Assembly (NCBI RefSeq): GCF_013266755.1
Contig: NZ_JABRWJ010000006.1
Location: 62,001-126,000, forward strand
Direction of reading: 5' to 3'
Length of the DNA stretch: 64,000 nt
Source of the DNA: Pseudaquabacterium terrae
GTDB taxonomy: Bacteria > Pseudomonadota > Gammaproteobacteria > Burkholderiales > Burkholderiaceae_C
A program made the translations under genes and the position numbers. The notes below the pieces were generated by a model. It was not told the DNA's origin. It made no database searches and was given only the letters and a program-made list of their open reading frames with translations. Positions 53,596 through 62,125 of this stretch are shown here, one piece after another (position 1 is the first letter of the stretch; every line of letters begins with the position of its first letter).

Positions 53596-55425
53596 TCAAT
53601 GCGGCTTGCGCTTGCTGTCGTCGATATCGACGAAGTGCCACCACTCGTACCAGAACAGCGGCCGGCGGAAACCGATCACCCACGGATGCCAGACATCGGC
53701 CTCGAGCCGATGCACGTGGAACTTCCACGGCATGTAGGCCACGGCAAGCCGCTTGGCCTCGAGGAACAGTGCTTCGCGCTCGGGCCCGTCAGGCAGCTGC
53801 TGCATGCGTTCGTAGAGGCGGTCGAAGGCCGGCAGCTTGAAGCGCGACATGTTCTGGCTGCCGGTCTCCGGGCCGTACAGCCGCGCCAGCGCCTGCTGGC
53901 CGTCGGGCGACGTGGCCGACGAGCCGAGCTGCCACATCATCAGCTTGCCGGCGCGCGCGGCCTTCAGGTTCTCGGGCCATTCGCCGGTGACGAAGCGAAT
54001 GCGCAAGCCGACCTTGTCCATCGCCTTCTTCCACAGCTCGTCGAAGGTGCGGTTGCGTTGCTCCGGCTGGGTGGCCATCTCCAGCTGCAATGCGCTGCCG
54101 TCGGGCAGCTCGCGCCAGCCATCGGCGTCGCGATCCAGGTAGCCGTAGAGGTCGAGCAGCGCGCGCGCCCGCGCCGGGTCGAAGTCACTCATCTCGCTCT
54201 TGAAGGCCGGGTCGTAGCCGGAGGTGTGCGGCACGACCGGCGACTGCGCCGGCACCGCGGCGCCGCGGCGGGCCAGCTGGATCTCGCGCCTGACGTCGTA
54301 GGCCAGCGAGATCGCGCGGCGCAGAGCGACCTTCTCCGGCGCGTAGCCGCCGATCAGCGGGTGCTCCATGTTGAAGAACGTCAGGCCGCTGTCGGCATTG
54401 ACGTTGAGCTTGCCGATGATGCCCTGCTTGGCGAGGTTGGGCGCCAGCTTGCCCCGGGGCATGGCGATGCCGAAGAAATCAGACGGCACCGCATTGGCCT
54501 GCGGTGCGAGCAGATCGACCTGGCCGTTCAGGAAGCTCAGCCAGCGCGGTTGGCTCTCGTTGATGATCGCAACGTGCACCTCGTCGACCAGCGGCAGGCG
54601 GCGGCCCTTGAACTGCTGGAGCAGCGCTTGGGCCTCGGCGTCGTCGGCGGCCGGCTCGCCGTCATAGAGCTCTTCGCGGAACTGCGGGTTGCGTTCGAGC
54701 ACGATCAGCGAGCTGCGCCGCCATTGCTTGAGCCGGAACGGCCCGGTGCCGACCGGGTGCGCATCGATCTCGCTCCCGTAGTGCTCGACCACCTCGCGCG
54801 CGACGGCACCGAACAGGTCGGGCGCGGCCAGCGTCTCGATCAGCCGCGGCCGCGGCGTTTCGAGCGTGAAGCGCACTGTGTAGCGGTCGAGCGCCTTCAT
54901 GCCCTCGACCTCACGGTCGTAGTCGAAGGGCTTCTTCTGCTCGATCGCATCGTCGCGCAGCGCCTTCAGGCCGACGAACCCGGTCGACAGCATGCCACCG
55001 ACCACCGGGCTCTTGACCGCCGGGTCGAAGATGCGCTTCATCGAATAGACGACATCCTGCGCCACCAGCTCGCGCGGCTGGCCCTTGAACGCCGGGTCGT
55101 CGGCGAAGCGGATGCCGCGCCGCAGCTTGACGGTCCAGACCTTGAAGTCGGGCGAAACCTCCGGCATGCCATCGGCCAAGTTCGGCTTGATCCTGTAGGG
55201 CCGCGCCAGATGGTCGTAGCGGTACGGCGCCTCGAAGATGTGGGCCGTGAGCGCGCGCGAATAGCTGTCGACGATCTTCGCCGGATCGAGGCTGGTCTCG
55301 GCGGCGGCGAAGGCGACGCGCAGGATCTTCGGGCCCGGCGCGGCAGCGGCCTCGCCCGCGTTCGCGGCCGCTGCGCCGAGCACAGCGAGCAGCGCGAGCA
55401 TCAGTCGTCGCATGGTGTCGATCAT
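53596..55425 (-). CDS. Family-5 ABC solute-binding protein, paralog B (operon position 4)
   Basis: The protein has 609 residues with a Sec signal peptide (LALLAVLGAAAANAGEA, about 8-24). SBP_bac_5 landmarks are KLRRGIRFADDPAFKGQPRE, HPVGTGPFRLKQWRRSSLIV, PRWLSFLNGQVDLLAPQANA and NMEHPLIGGYAPEKVALRRA. The DxDxDG-like loop reads DRDADGWRE, one Gly replaced by Ala. The protein ends WWHFVDIDDSKRKPH. It falls in one subgroup with C and D (shared GFVGLKALRDDA). The start at 55425 overlaps the paralog C stop by 4 bases; an in-frame ATG at 55413 is an alternative. Confidence 0.92.
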   Translation of the reverse strand: MIDTMRRLMLALLAVLGAAAANAGEAAAAPGPKILRVAFAAAETSLDPAKIVDSYSRALTAHIFEAPYRYDHLARPYRIKPNLADGMPEVSPDFKVWTVKLRRGIRFADDPAFKGQPRELVAQDVVYSMKRIFDPAVKSPVVGGMLSTGFVGLKALRDDAIEQKKPFDYDREVEGMKALDRYTVRFTLETPRPRLIETLAAPDLFGAVAREVVEHYGSEIDAHPVGTGPFRLKQWRRSSLIVLERNPQFREELYDGEPAADDAEAQALLQQFKGRRLPLVDEVHVAIINESQPRWLSFLNGQVDLLAPQANAVPSDFFGIAMPRGKLAPNLAKQGIIGKLNVNADSGLTFFNMEHPLIGGYAPEKVALRRAISLAYDVRREIQLARRGAAVPAQSPVVPHTSGYDPAFKSEMSDFDPARARALLDLYGYLDRDADGWRELPDGSALQLEMATQPEQRNRTFDELWKKAMDKVGLRIRFVTGEWPENLKAARAGKLMMWQLGSSATSPDGQQALARLYGPETGSQNMSRFKLPAFDRLYERMQQLPDGPEREALFLEAKRLAVAYMPWKFHVHRLEADVWHPWVIGFRRPLFWYEWWHFVDIDDSKRKPH

Positions 55426-57233
55426 GGCCTGCGTTTGCTCTCGTCGATGTCGACCAGGTGCCACCACTCGTTCCAGAACACCGGCCGGCGGTAGCCCAGC
55501 ACCTGCGGATGGACCAGGTCGCCTTCGAGGCGGTGCACATGGTTCTTCCACGGCATGTACGCGACGGCCAGGCGCTTGGCCTCGAGAAACAGCGCGTCGC
55601 GTTCGGGCCCGTCGGGCAGCTGCTGCATGCGCTCGTAGATGCGATCGAACGCCGGCAGATTGAAGCGCGCGAGGTTCTGGCTGCCGGCCTCGGGGCCGTA
55701 CAGCCGCGCCAGCGCGCCCTGGCCGTCGGGCTTGTCGGCCGAGGACCCGAGCTGCCACATCATCAGCTTGCCGGCGCGTGCGGCCTTCAGGTTCTCGGGC
55801 CATTGCGCGGTGACGAAGCGCATGCGCAGGCCGATGGCATCCATCGCCTTCTTCCACAGCTCGTCGTAGGCGCGGTAGATCTGGTCGGGCTGGGTCGACA
55901 TCTCCAGCAGCAGCGGGCTGCCGTCGGGCTGTTCGCGCCAGCCGTCGCCATCACGGTCGACGTAACCGTACATGTCGAGCAGGGCCTTGGCGCGCGCCGG
56001 GTCGTAGTCGCCCATCTCGCTCTTGAACGCCGGGTCGTAGCCGCTGGTGTGCGGCACCACCGGCGATTGCGCGGGCACCGCGGCGCCACGGCGCACCAGG
56101 CGGATCTCGCGCCGGACGTCGAAGCCGAGCGAGACCGCGCGCCGCAGCGCGATCCGCTCCGGCGTGTAGCCGCCGACGACCGGATGCTCCATGTTGAAGT
56201 ACGACAGGCCGGTGTCGGGATTGACGGTGAGCCCGCCGCGGATGCCGCGCCGCGCCAGGTTCGGTGCCACCTGGCCGTTGGGCAGGGCCAGGTTGATGAA
56301 GTCCGAGGGCACCGGATTGCTCAGCGTCGCCAGCGTGTCGATCTGGCCGTTGAGGAAGGCCAGCCAGCGCGGCTGGCTCTCCTGGATGATCGAGATCTGC
56401 ACCTCGTCGACCATCGGCAGGCGCTGTCCCTTGAACCGGGCGAGCAGCGCCTGGCCTTCGGCGTCGCCGGGCGCGGGCTCGCCGTCGTAGTGGACCTCGC
56501 GGTAGTCGGGGCTGCGCTCGAGCACGATCAGCGAGCTGCGCCGCCACTGCTTGAGCCGGAAGGGCCCGGTGCCGACCGGGTGGCCATCGATCTCCGTGCC
56601 GTAGAACTCGACGACCTCGCGCGCCACCGCGCCATAGAGGTCGGACTGCGCCAGCACCTCCAAAAGGCGCGGCCGCGGCGCTTCGAGCGTGAAACGCAGC
56701 GTGTGGCGGTCGAGCGCCTGCAGGCCTGCCACCGGCCGGTCGTAGTCGAACGGCTTCTTGTCGCGCAGCGCCTCGTCGCGCAGGGCCTTCAGGCCGACGA
56801 ATCCGACCGACTGCACTTCGCCGAATCCGGCCGCTTTGGTGGCGGGGTCGAAGACGCGCTTGAAGGGGTAGATGAAGTCCTCGGCAACCACCTCGCGGCG
56901 CCGGCCCTTGAAGGCCGGGTCGTCGGCGAAGTAGATGCCGCGCCGGACCTTGATGGTCCAGGTCTTGAAGTCGGCGGACACCTCGGGCATGCCCTCGGCG
57001 AGCAGCGGCTTGAGCTTCGCCGGCCGCGCCAGGTGGTCGTAGTGGTACAGCGCCTCGAAGATGTGCGGGGTGACGGTGCGCGAGTACAGGTCGCTCACCT
57101 TCACCGGATCGAAGCTCGTCTCCGAAGAGCGGAATGCCAGGCGCAGGATCTTGCGGCCGCCGTCGCCGGCCACGGCCTGGCCGGCGGGGCTGACGGCGGC
57201 CAGCGCGAGCAGCAGGCGGCGGGTGGCGTCCAA
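55422..57233 (-). CDS. Family-5 ABC solute-binding protein, paralog C (operon position 3)
   Basis: The protein has 603 residues. No ATG lies before the signal peptide. A TTG at 57233, preceded by AGGGGAAG, opens LDATRRLLLALAAVSPAGQA, a good Sec signal, so a TTG start is called. Landmarks are KVRRGIYFADDPAFKGRRRE, HPVGTGPFRLKQWRRSSLIV, FLNGQIDTLATLSNPVPSDF and the loop DRDGDGWREQPDG. The C-terminus reads WWHLVDIDESKRRP. It is close to paralogs B and D along its whole length, which indicates tandem duplication. It starts 14 bases after the paralog D stop. Confidence 0.92.
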   Translation of the reverse strand: MDATRRLLLALAAVSPAGQAVAGDGGRKILRLAFRSSETSFDPVKVSDLYSRTVTPHIFEALYHYDHLARPAKLKPLLAEGMPEVSADFKTWTIKVRRGIYFADDPAFKGRRREVVAEDFIYPFKRVFDPATKAAGFGEVQSVGFVGLKALRDEALRDKKPFDYDRPVAGLQALDRHTLRFTLEAPRPRLLEVLAQSDLYGAVAREVVEFYGTEIDGHPVGTGPFRLKQWRRSSLIVLERSPDYREVHYDGEPAPGDAEGQALLARFKGQRLPMVDEVQISIIQESQPRWLAFLNGQIDTLATLSNPVPSDFINLALPNGQVAPNLARRGIRGGLTVNPDTGLSYFNMEHPVVGGYTPERIALRRAVSLGFDVRREIRLVRRGAAVPAQSPVVPHTSGYDPAFKSEMGDYDPARAKALLDMYGYVDRDGDGWREQPDGSPLLLEMSTQPDQIYRAYDELWKKAMDAIGLRMRFVTAQWPENLKAARAGKLMMWQLGSSADKPDGQGALARLYGPEAGSQNLARFNLPAFDRIYERMQQLPDGPERDALFLEAKRLAVAYMPWKNHVHRLEGDLVHPQVLGYRRPVFWNEWWHLVDIDESKRRP

Positions 57234-57247
57234 CGGTCTTCCCCTGC

Positions 57248-59086
57248 TCAGCGCGCCGGGCGCTTGCTGTCGTCGATGTCGACCATGTGCCACCAGTCCT
57301 GCCAGAAGATGGGCTTCTTGTAGCCCACCAGCCAGGGGTGGCGCAGCTCGCATTCCATGCGGTGCACGCGGTGCTTCAGCGGCATGTACGCGGCGCCGAT
57401 GCGCTTGACCTCGTCGAACAGCGCGCGACGCTCCTGGCCGTCGGGCAGCGCCTGGAGGCGCTCGTAGATCCGGTCCATCGCCGGCAGGCGGAAGCGCGCG
57501 TAGTTCTGGCTGCCGATCTCGCTGGTGACATAGCGCGCGACGGCGGTCTCGCCGTCCGGTGCGGCGGCCGAGAGACCGAACTGCCAGACCATGTACTTGC
57601 CGTTGCGCGCGGCCTTCAGGTTCTCGGGCCACTGGCCGACGATGAACTTGATGCGCAGGCCCAACGCGTTCATCGCCTTCTGCCACAGCTCGTCGAGGAT
57701 GCGCGAGCGCTGCTCGGGCTGGGTCATCATCTCCAGCAGCAGCGGGCTGCCGTCGGGCTGCTCGCGCCAGCCGTCGCCATCGCGGTCGACGTAGCCGTAC
57801 ATGTCCAGCAGCGCCTTCGCGCGCGCCGGGTCGTAGTCGCTCGACTCGCACTTGAACGCCGCGTCGTAGCCCACGGTGTACGGCACCAGCGCGGACTGCG
57901 CCGGCACCGCCGCGCCTTTCCAGAAGGCATCGATCTCGCGCCGCACGTCGTAGCCAAGAGAGATCGCGCGCCGCAAGGCGACCTTCTCGGGCGTGTAGCC
58001 GCCGACCAGCGCGTGCTCCATGTTGAACATCGTCAGGTGCACGTCGGCATTGACGTTTTGGCGCCCGAGGATGCCGCGCTTGGCCAGGTTCGGCGCGAGC
58101 TTGCCATTGGGCATCGCGACGCCGACGAACTCCTGCGGCAGCGGGTTCGAATTCGTCGCCAGGGCATCGATGCGGCCGTTGAGGAAGGTCAGCCAGCGCG
58201 GCTGGCTCTCGAGGATGATCGAGATCTGCACCTCGTCGACCAGCGGCAGCTTGCGGCCCTTCAGCCGCGCGAGGATCGCCTGGCCCTCGGCATCGTCAGG
58301 CGCCGGTTCCGCATCCCAGCGCTCGTCGCGATAGTGCGGGTTACGCTCGAGCACGATCAGCGACGCGCGCCGCCACTGCTTCAGGCGAAAGGGCCCGGTG
58401 CCTACCGGATGCGCGTCGATCTCGTTGCCGTAGAACTCGACCACCTCGCGCGCCACCGCGCCCCACAGGTCCGGCGTGGCCAGCAACTCCAGTAGCCGCG
58501 GGCGCGGCTGCTCGGTCACGAAGCGCACGGTGTAGCGATCGAGCGCCCGCAGACCCTCGACGGGCCGGTCGTAGTCGAACGGCTTCTTGCGTTCGGTGGC
58601 GTCGTCGCGCAGCGCCTTCATGCCGACGAAGCCGTAGCCCAGCAAGGTGCCGATGGCCGGGCTCTTGTTGGCCGGGTCGTAGAAGCGCTTCATCGCGTAG
58701 ACGAAGTCCTCGGCGACCAGCTCGCGCTTCACCCCGTTGAAGACCGGATCGTCGGCGAAGAAGATGCCGCGCCGCACCTTGACCGTCCAGACGCGGAAGT
58801 CCGGCGAGACTTCGGGCATGGCCTCGGCCAGGTTGGGCTTGATCTTCACCGGCCGCGCGAGGTGGTCGTACTTGTACAGTGCCTCGAAGATGTGCGGCGT
58901 CACCGTGCGCGAATACAGGTCGACCACCTTGGCCGGGTCGAGCCCACTCTCCGACGAGCTGAACGCCAGGTGCAGCACCTTCCTGCCGGCATCGGCCGGC
59001 ACGGGCTGCGGGGCCGGACCGGCAAAGGCAGCGGCCACCGGCGCGCTGCCGATGCCGGTCATCAGCAGTCGACGCAGCGGGTTCAC
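57248..59086 (-). CDS. Family-5 ABC solute-binding protein, paralog D (operon position 2)
   Basis: The protein has 612 residues. A GTG at 59086 overlaps the TGA of paralog E (GTGA) and opens VNPLRRLLMTGIGSAPVAAA, a Sec- or weakly Tat-like signal. An ATG 24 bases later would cut the charged region. Landmarks are KVRRGIFFADDPVFNGVKRE, HPVGTGPFRLKQWRRASLIV, WLTFLNGRIDALATNSNPLP, the loop DRDGDGWREQPDG and the C-terminal WWHMVDIDDSKRPAR. It groups with paralogs B and C. Differences cluster in loops that face the ligand in this fold, so a different specificity is possible. Confidence 0.92.
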   Translation of the reverse strand: MNPLRRLLMTGIGSAPVAAAFAGPAPQPVPADAGRKVLHLAFSSSESGLDPAKVVDLYSRTVTPHIFEALYKYDHLARPVKIKPNLAEAMPEVSPDFRVWTVKVRRGIFFADDPVFNGVKRELVAEDFVYAMKRFYDPANKSPAIGTLLGYGFVGMKALRDDATERKKPFDYDRPVEGLRALDRYTVRFVTEQPRPRLLELLATPDLWGAVAREVVEFYGNEIDAHPVGTGPFRLKQWRRASLIVLERNPHYRDERWDAEPAPDDAEGQAILARLKGRKLPLVDEVQISIILESQPRWLTFLNGRIDALATNSNPLPQEFVGVAMPNGKLAPNLAKRGILGRQNVNADVHLTMFNMEHALVGGYTPEKVALRRAISLGYDVRREIDAFWKGAAVPAQSALVPYTVGYDAAFKCESSDYDPARAKALLDMYGYVDRDGDGWREQPDGSPLLLEMMTQPEQRSRILDELWQKAMNALGLRIKFIVGQWPENLKAARNGKYMVWQFGLSAAAPDGETAVARYVTSEIGSQNYARFRLPAMDRIYERLQALPDGQERRALFDEVKRIGAAYMPLKHRVHRMECELRHPWLVGYKKPIFWQDWWHMVDIDDSKRPAR

Positions 59087-60918
59087 TTGGCAGTCCGCTT
59101 CTTCATCTCGTCCATGTCGACATCGACGTACTTCCAGAAGTCGCGCACGAAGATGTTGCGGTGGTAGCCCTTGACCCACGGATGCGTCATGTCGGTGAAG
59201 ATGCGGTGCACGTGGACCTTGTACGGCATGTAGGCGACCATCAGCTTCTTCTGTTCGTCGATCAGCGCGCGGCGTTCGTCGCCATCGGGCAGCACGCGCT
59301 GCTGCTGATGCAGGCGGTTGTAGTCGGGCAGGTCGAAGCGCGCGTGATTGGCCTGGCCCTTGTTCGGCCCGTAGCCGAGCTCGAGAAAGGCATCGGCGTC
59401 AGGCACCGTCGCGCTCCAGCCGACGCCCCACATCATCAGCTTGCCGGCGCGCGAGGCCTTCAGCTGCTCCGGCCACTTGGCCAGCTTGAACTCGATGCGG
59501 ATGCCGATTGCATCCATGTTCTTCTTCCACTGCTCGTTGAGCTGGCGGTTCTGCTGGTCCGGCTGCGAGGCGTATTCGAGCAGCAGCGGCGTGCCGTCGG
59601 GCAGGTCGCGCCAGCCGTCGCCGTCGCGGTCGATGTAGCCGTGCATGTCGAGCAGCGCGCGGGCGCGGGCGCGGCTGAATTCGCCCATCTCCGACTTGAA
59701 GGCGGCGTCGTAGCCCCAGGTGTTCGGGCCGACGTGCGATTGCGCGGGCACCGCCTGGCCGCGCCGCACCAATTGGATCTCGCGCTCGACATCCACCGCC
59801 AGCGCAATGGCGCGGCGCAGCGCGACCTTGTCCGGCGTGTAGCCGCCGACCACCGGATGCTCCATGCCGAAGTACGACACCGACACGTCGGCGCGCGGAT
59901 AGCGTTCCATGTGGATGCCGTGCTTGGCGAGGTTCGGCGCCAGCTTGTTGTTCGGAATCGCGATCGTCGCGAACTCCGGCGGCAGCTCGTCGAGCATGTC
60001 GTGCCCGCCGTTCAGGAACGACAGCCAGCGCGGCTGGTTCTCCTCGATGATCGAGACCTCGATGCGATCGACCATCGGCAGCCGGCGGCCCTTGAAGGCC
60101 TTCGCCGCCGCCTGCAGGTCGGGCCGCTCGGCCGGCGGCTGCTCGTCGTAGTAGACCTCGCGGTAGCCGGGGTTGCGCTCCAGCACCATCTTCGACGAAC
60201 GCACCCACTGCGTCAGCTTGAACGGCCCGGTGCCGACCGGATGCGCGCCGATCTTGTCGTCGTAGAGCTCGACCACCTCGCGCGCCATCGCACCGGTGAA
60301 CGATCCGTCGGCCAGCAGGTACAGGAAGCGCGGCTGCGGCTCGCCGAAGCGGAACTGCAGCGTGTAGCGGTCCAGCGCGCGCAAGCCCTCGACCTCGCGG
60401 TCGTAGTCGAACGGCTTCTTCGCTGCCATCAGCTCCTTGCGCAGCTCGCTCAATCCCAGGATCTTGGCGTTCTCCAGCAGGTAGAGGTTGCCGCTCTTCC
60501 AGCGCGGGTCGTAATGGCGCTTGATCGCGTAGACGTAGTCCGCGGCGGTCAGCTCGCGCCGCTGGCCCTTGAAGGCCGGGTCGTCGGCGAAGTAGATGCC
60601 GGGCTGGATGCGGATGGTGATCGTCTTGAAATCGGCCGACACCTCGGGCATCGCCGCCGCCGTGGCCGGGCGCAGCTTGACCGGCCGCGCCATCCACGCG
60701 AACGCCAGCGGCGCCTCGAAGATGTTGGCCGACACGGTGCGCGAATACAGGTCGGTGATCTGCGCCGGATCGAACGCGGTCTCGGCGACGCGGAAGGCAT
60801 AACGCAGTGTTTTCGGGGCCGCGGCCGGCGCCGGCGCATCGGCGGCCACGGCGGGCATGGCAGCGGACAAAAGCAGCATCAGACTCGTGGTCAGTGCCAG
60901 GAGCGAGGGGTGGCTCAT
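59083..60918 (-). CDS. Family-5 ABC solute-binding protein, paralog E (first gene of the operon)
   Basis: The protein has 611 residues with a Sec signal peptide (LALTTSLMLLLSAAMPAVAA, about 6-25). Landmarks are RIQPGIYFADDPAFKGQRRE, RHYDPRWKSGNLYLLENAKI with GLSELRK (shared with paralog A), HPVGTGPFKLTQWVRSSKMV, FLNGGHDMLDELPPEFATIA and the loop DRDGDGWRDLPDG. As the first gene after the divergent promoter region, it is probably the best expressed of the five. The start at 60918 is chosen because a signal peptide follows directly; an upstream in-frame ATG would add 31 unlikely residues. Confidence 0.92.
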   Translation of the reverse strand: MSHPSLLALTTSLMLLLSAAMPAVAADAPAPAAAPKTLRYAFRVAETAFDPAQITDLYSRTVSANIFEAPLAFAWMARPVKLRPATAAAMPEVSADFKTITIRIQPGIYFADDPAFKGQRRELTAADYVYAIKRHYDPRWKSGNLYLLENAKILGLSELRKELMAAKKPFDYDREVEGLRALDRYTLQFRFGEPQPRFLYLLADGSFTGAMAREVVELYDDKIGAHPVGTGPFKLTQWVRSSKMVLERNPGYREVYYDEQPPAERPDLQAAAKAFKGRRLPMVDRIEVSIIEENQPRWLSFLNGGHDMLDELPPEFATIAIPNNKLAPNLAKHGIHMERYPRADVSVSYFGMEHPVVGGYTPDKVALRRAIALAVDVEREIQLVRRGQAVPAQSHVGPNTWGYDAAFKSEMGEFSRARARALLDMHGYIDRDGDGWRDLPDGTPLLLEYASQPDQQNRQLNEQWKKNMDAIGIRIEFKLAKWPEQLKASRAGKLMMWGVGWSATVPDADAFLELGYGPNKGQANHARFDLPDYNRLHQQQRVLPDGDERRALIDEQKKLMVAYMPYKVHVHRIFTDMTHPWVKGYHRNIFVRDFWKYVDVDMDEMKKRTAK

Positions 60919-61186
60919 CTCGGCGGGGGCACGCAAGCCCAGGGTACGGGCGGCGCGCGGACAGCGGGTGAAGATGGCGCCGAGTCTAAGGCGCCGGTCC
61001 GAGCGCCGCATCCCGATTAGCCCGGCCGTACGACTAGAGCCACCCGCCTAGACAAGTGCCCCGGCACGGGGTTTGCGATAGGGCGGTCGGGTATCCGCGC
61101 CCCCCTAAACTCCCGCATCCTGAAATTGGGGGAGAGCCGGGCACGAGCCGGTGCGACCCCCAACCCCGTGTCTGGAGCTGAGTGTC
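60919..61186. promoter_or_regulatory. Divergent promoter region of the binding-protein operon and the ABC transporter operon
   Basis: These 268 bases contain no gene. They must hold the promoters of both divergent operons. I see a short CCCCG-GCA-CGGGG hairpin followed by TTT at about 61058-61073 and CTAG-containing spots at about 61033 and 61050, but no convincing -35/-10 pair or long palindrome. GGAG precedes the first permease start by about 9 bases. Confidence 0.4.
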
Positions 61187-62125
61187 ATGCTGGCCTACCT
61201 GATACGACGCCTGTGGCAAATGATTCCGACCTTGATCGGCGTCGTGCTGCTGGTGTTCGTGCTGTTTCATTTCTTCGGCGGCGATCCCGCTGAAATCCTC
61301 GGCGGTTTGAATGCCACCGCCGAGCAGATCGCGGCGATCCGCCAGCAGCTGAAGCTCGACGAGCCGTGGTACGTGCAGCTGTGGATCTTCATCAAGCAGA
61401 TCGCCACCTTCGACTGGGGCCGCAGCTGGGCCACCAACGAGGCGGTCAGCAACCTGTTCGCGACACGGCTGCCGGCGACGCTGACGGTGATGATCCCGAT
61501 CCTGCTGCTCGACACGATGCTGGCGATCCCGATCGCGCTGGGCGTGGCCTACGTGCGCGGCTCGCTGACCGACCGGTCGCTGATGGTCGTGACGACCGTC
61601 GCGCTGTCGATCAGCTTCCTGGTCTACATCATCGTCGGCCAGTACCTGTTCGGTTTCCAGTTCGGCTGGTTCCCGGTGCAGGGCTGGAGCGATTCGACGT
61701 GGACCAACCTGACGACCTACGTGCCGCTGCCGGTGATGCTGGCGGTGCTGGTCGGCGTGTCGCCGCAGACGCGGCTGTACCGCAGCTTCTTCCTCGACGA
61801 GCTCGGCCATGACTACGTGCGCACCGCGCGCGCCAAGGGCCTGACCGAACGCACCGTGCTGTTCAAGCACGTGCTGCGCAACGCGATGATCCCGATCCTG
61901 ACCAACGTCGGCCTGGCGCTGCCGTCGATCTTCGTCGGCTCGTTCCTGATCGAGGTCTTCTTCTCGATTCCCGGCCTCGGCCGCGAAGTGCTGCTGGCAG
62001 TCAACCGCAGCGACTATCCGGTGATCCAGGCGACCACCGTCTACCTGGCGGTGCTGACGATGTTCATCAACCTCGCCACCGACATCCTCTACAAAGTGGT
62101 CGATCCGCGGGTGGTCCTCAAATGA
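61187..62125 (+). CDS. Oligopeptide-type ABC transporter permease (DppB/OppB family)
   Basis: This 312-residue inner-membrane protein has six predicted helices. The N-terminus MLAYLIRRLWQMIPTLIGVV is typical of DppB/OppB. The cytoplasmic EAA loop is DYVRTARAKGLTERTVLFKH followed by VLRNAMIPILTNVGLALPSI. SIPGLGREVLLAVNRSDYPVI closes the domain. It starts 268 bases from the divergent cluster of five binding proteins, its likely receptors. Its stop overlaps the second permease start by 4 bases. Confidence 0.95.
   Translation: MLAYLIRRLWQMIPTLIGVVLLVFVLFHFFGGDPAEILGGLNATAEQIAAIRQQLKLDEPWYVQLWIFIKQIATFDWGRSWATNEAVSNLFATRLPATLTVMIPILLLDTMLAIPIALGVAYVRGSLTDRSLMVVTTVALSISFLVYIIVGQYLFGFQFGWFPVQGWSDSTWTNLTTYVPLPVMLAVLVGVSPQTRLYRSFFLDELGHDYVRTARAKGLTERTVLFKHVLRNAMIPILTNVGLALPSIFVGSFLIEVFFSIPGLGREVLLAVNRSDYPVIQATTVYLAVLTMFINLATDILYKVVDPRVVLK

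Noticed and set aside
51797-60918. Receptor array considered as assembly error or pseudogene debris
   Set aside because: All five frames are intact, of similar length, with distinct signal peptides and substantial sequence differences, so they are real diverged paralogs.
51821-61020. Long plus-strand frames opposite each of the five binding-protein genes
   Set aside because: Their similar lengths mirror the duplicated genes beneath them. They contain no recognisable domains and are explained by codon bias.
60919-61186. Riboswitch or small RNA in the divergent gap
   Set aside because: I found no conserved riboswitch core and no strong terminator hairpin with a T tract; only short GC hairpins are present.
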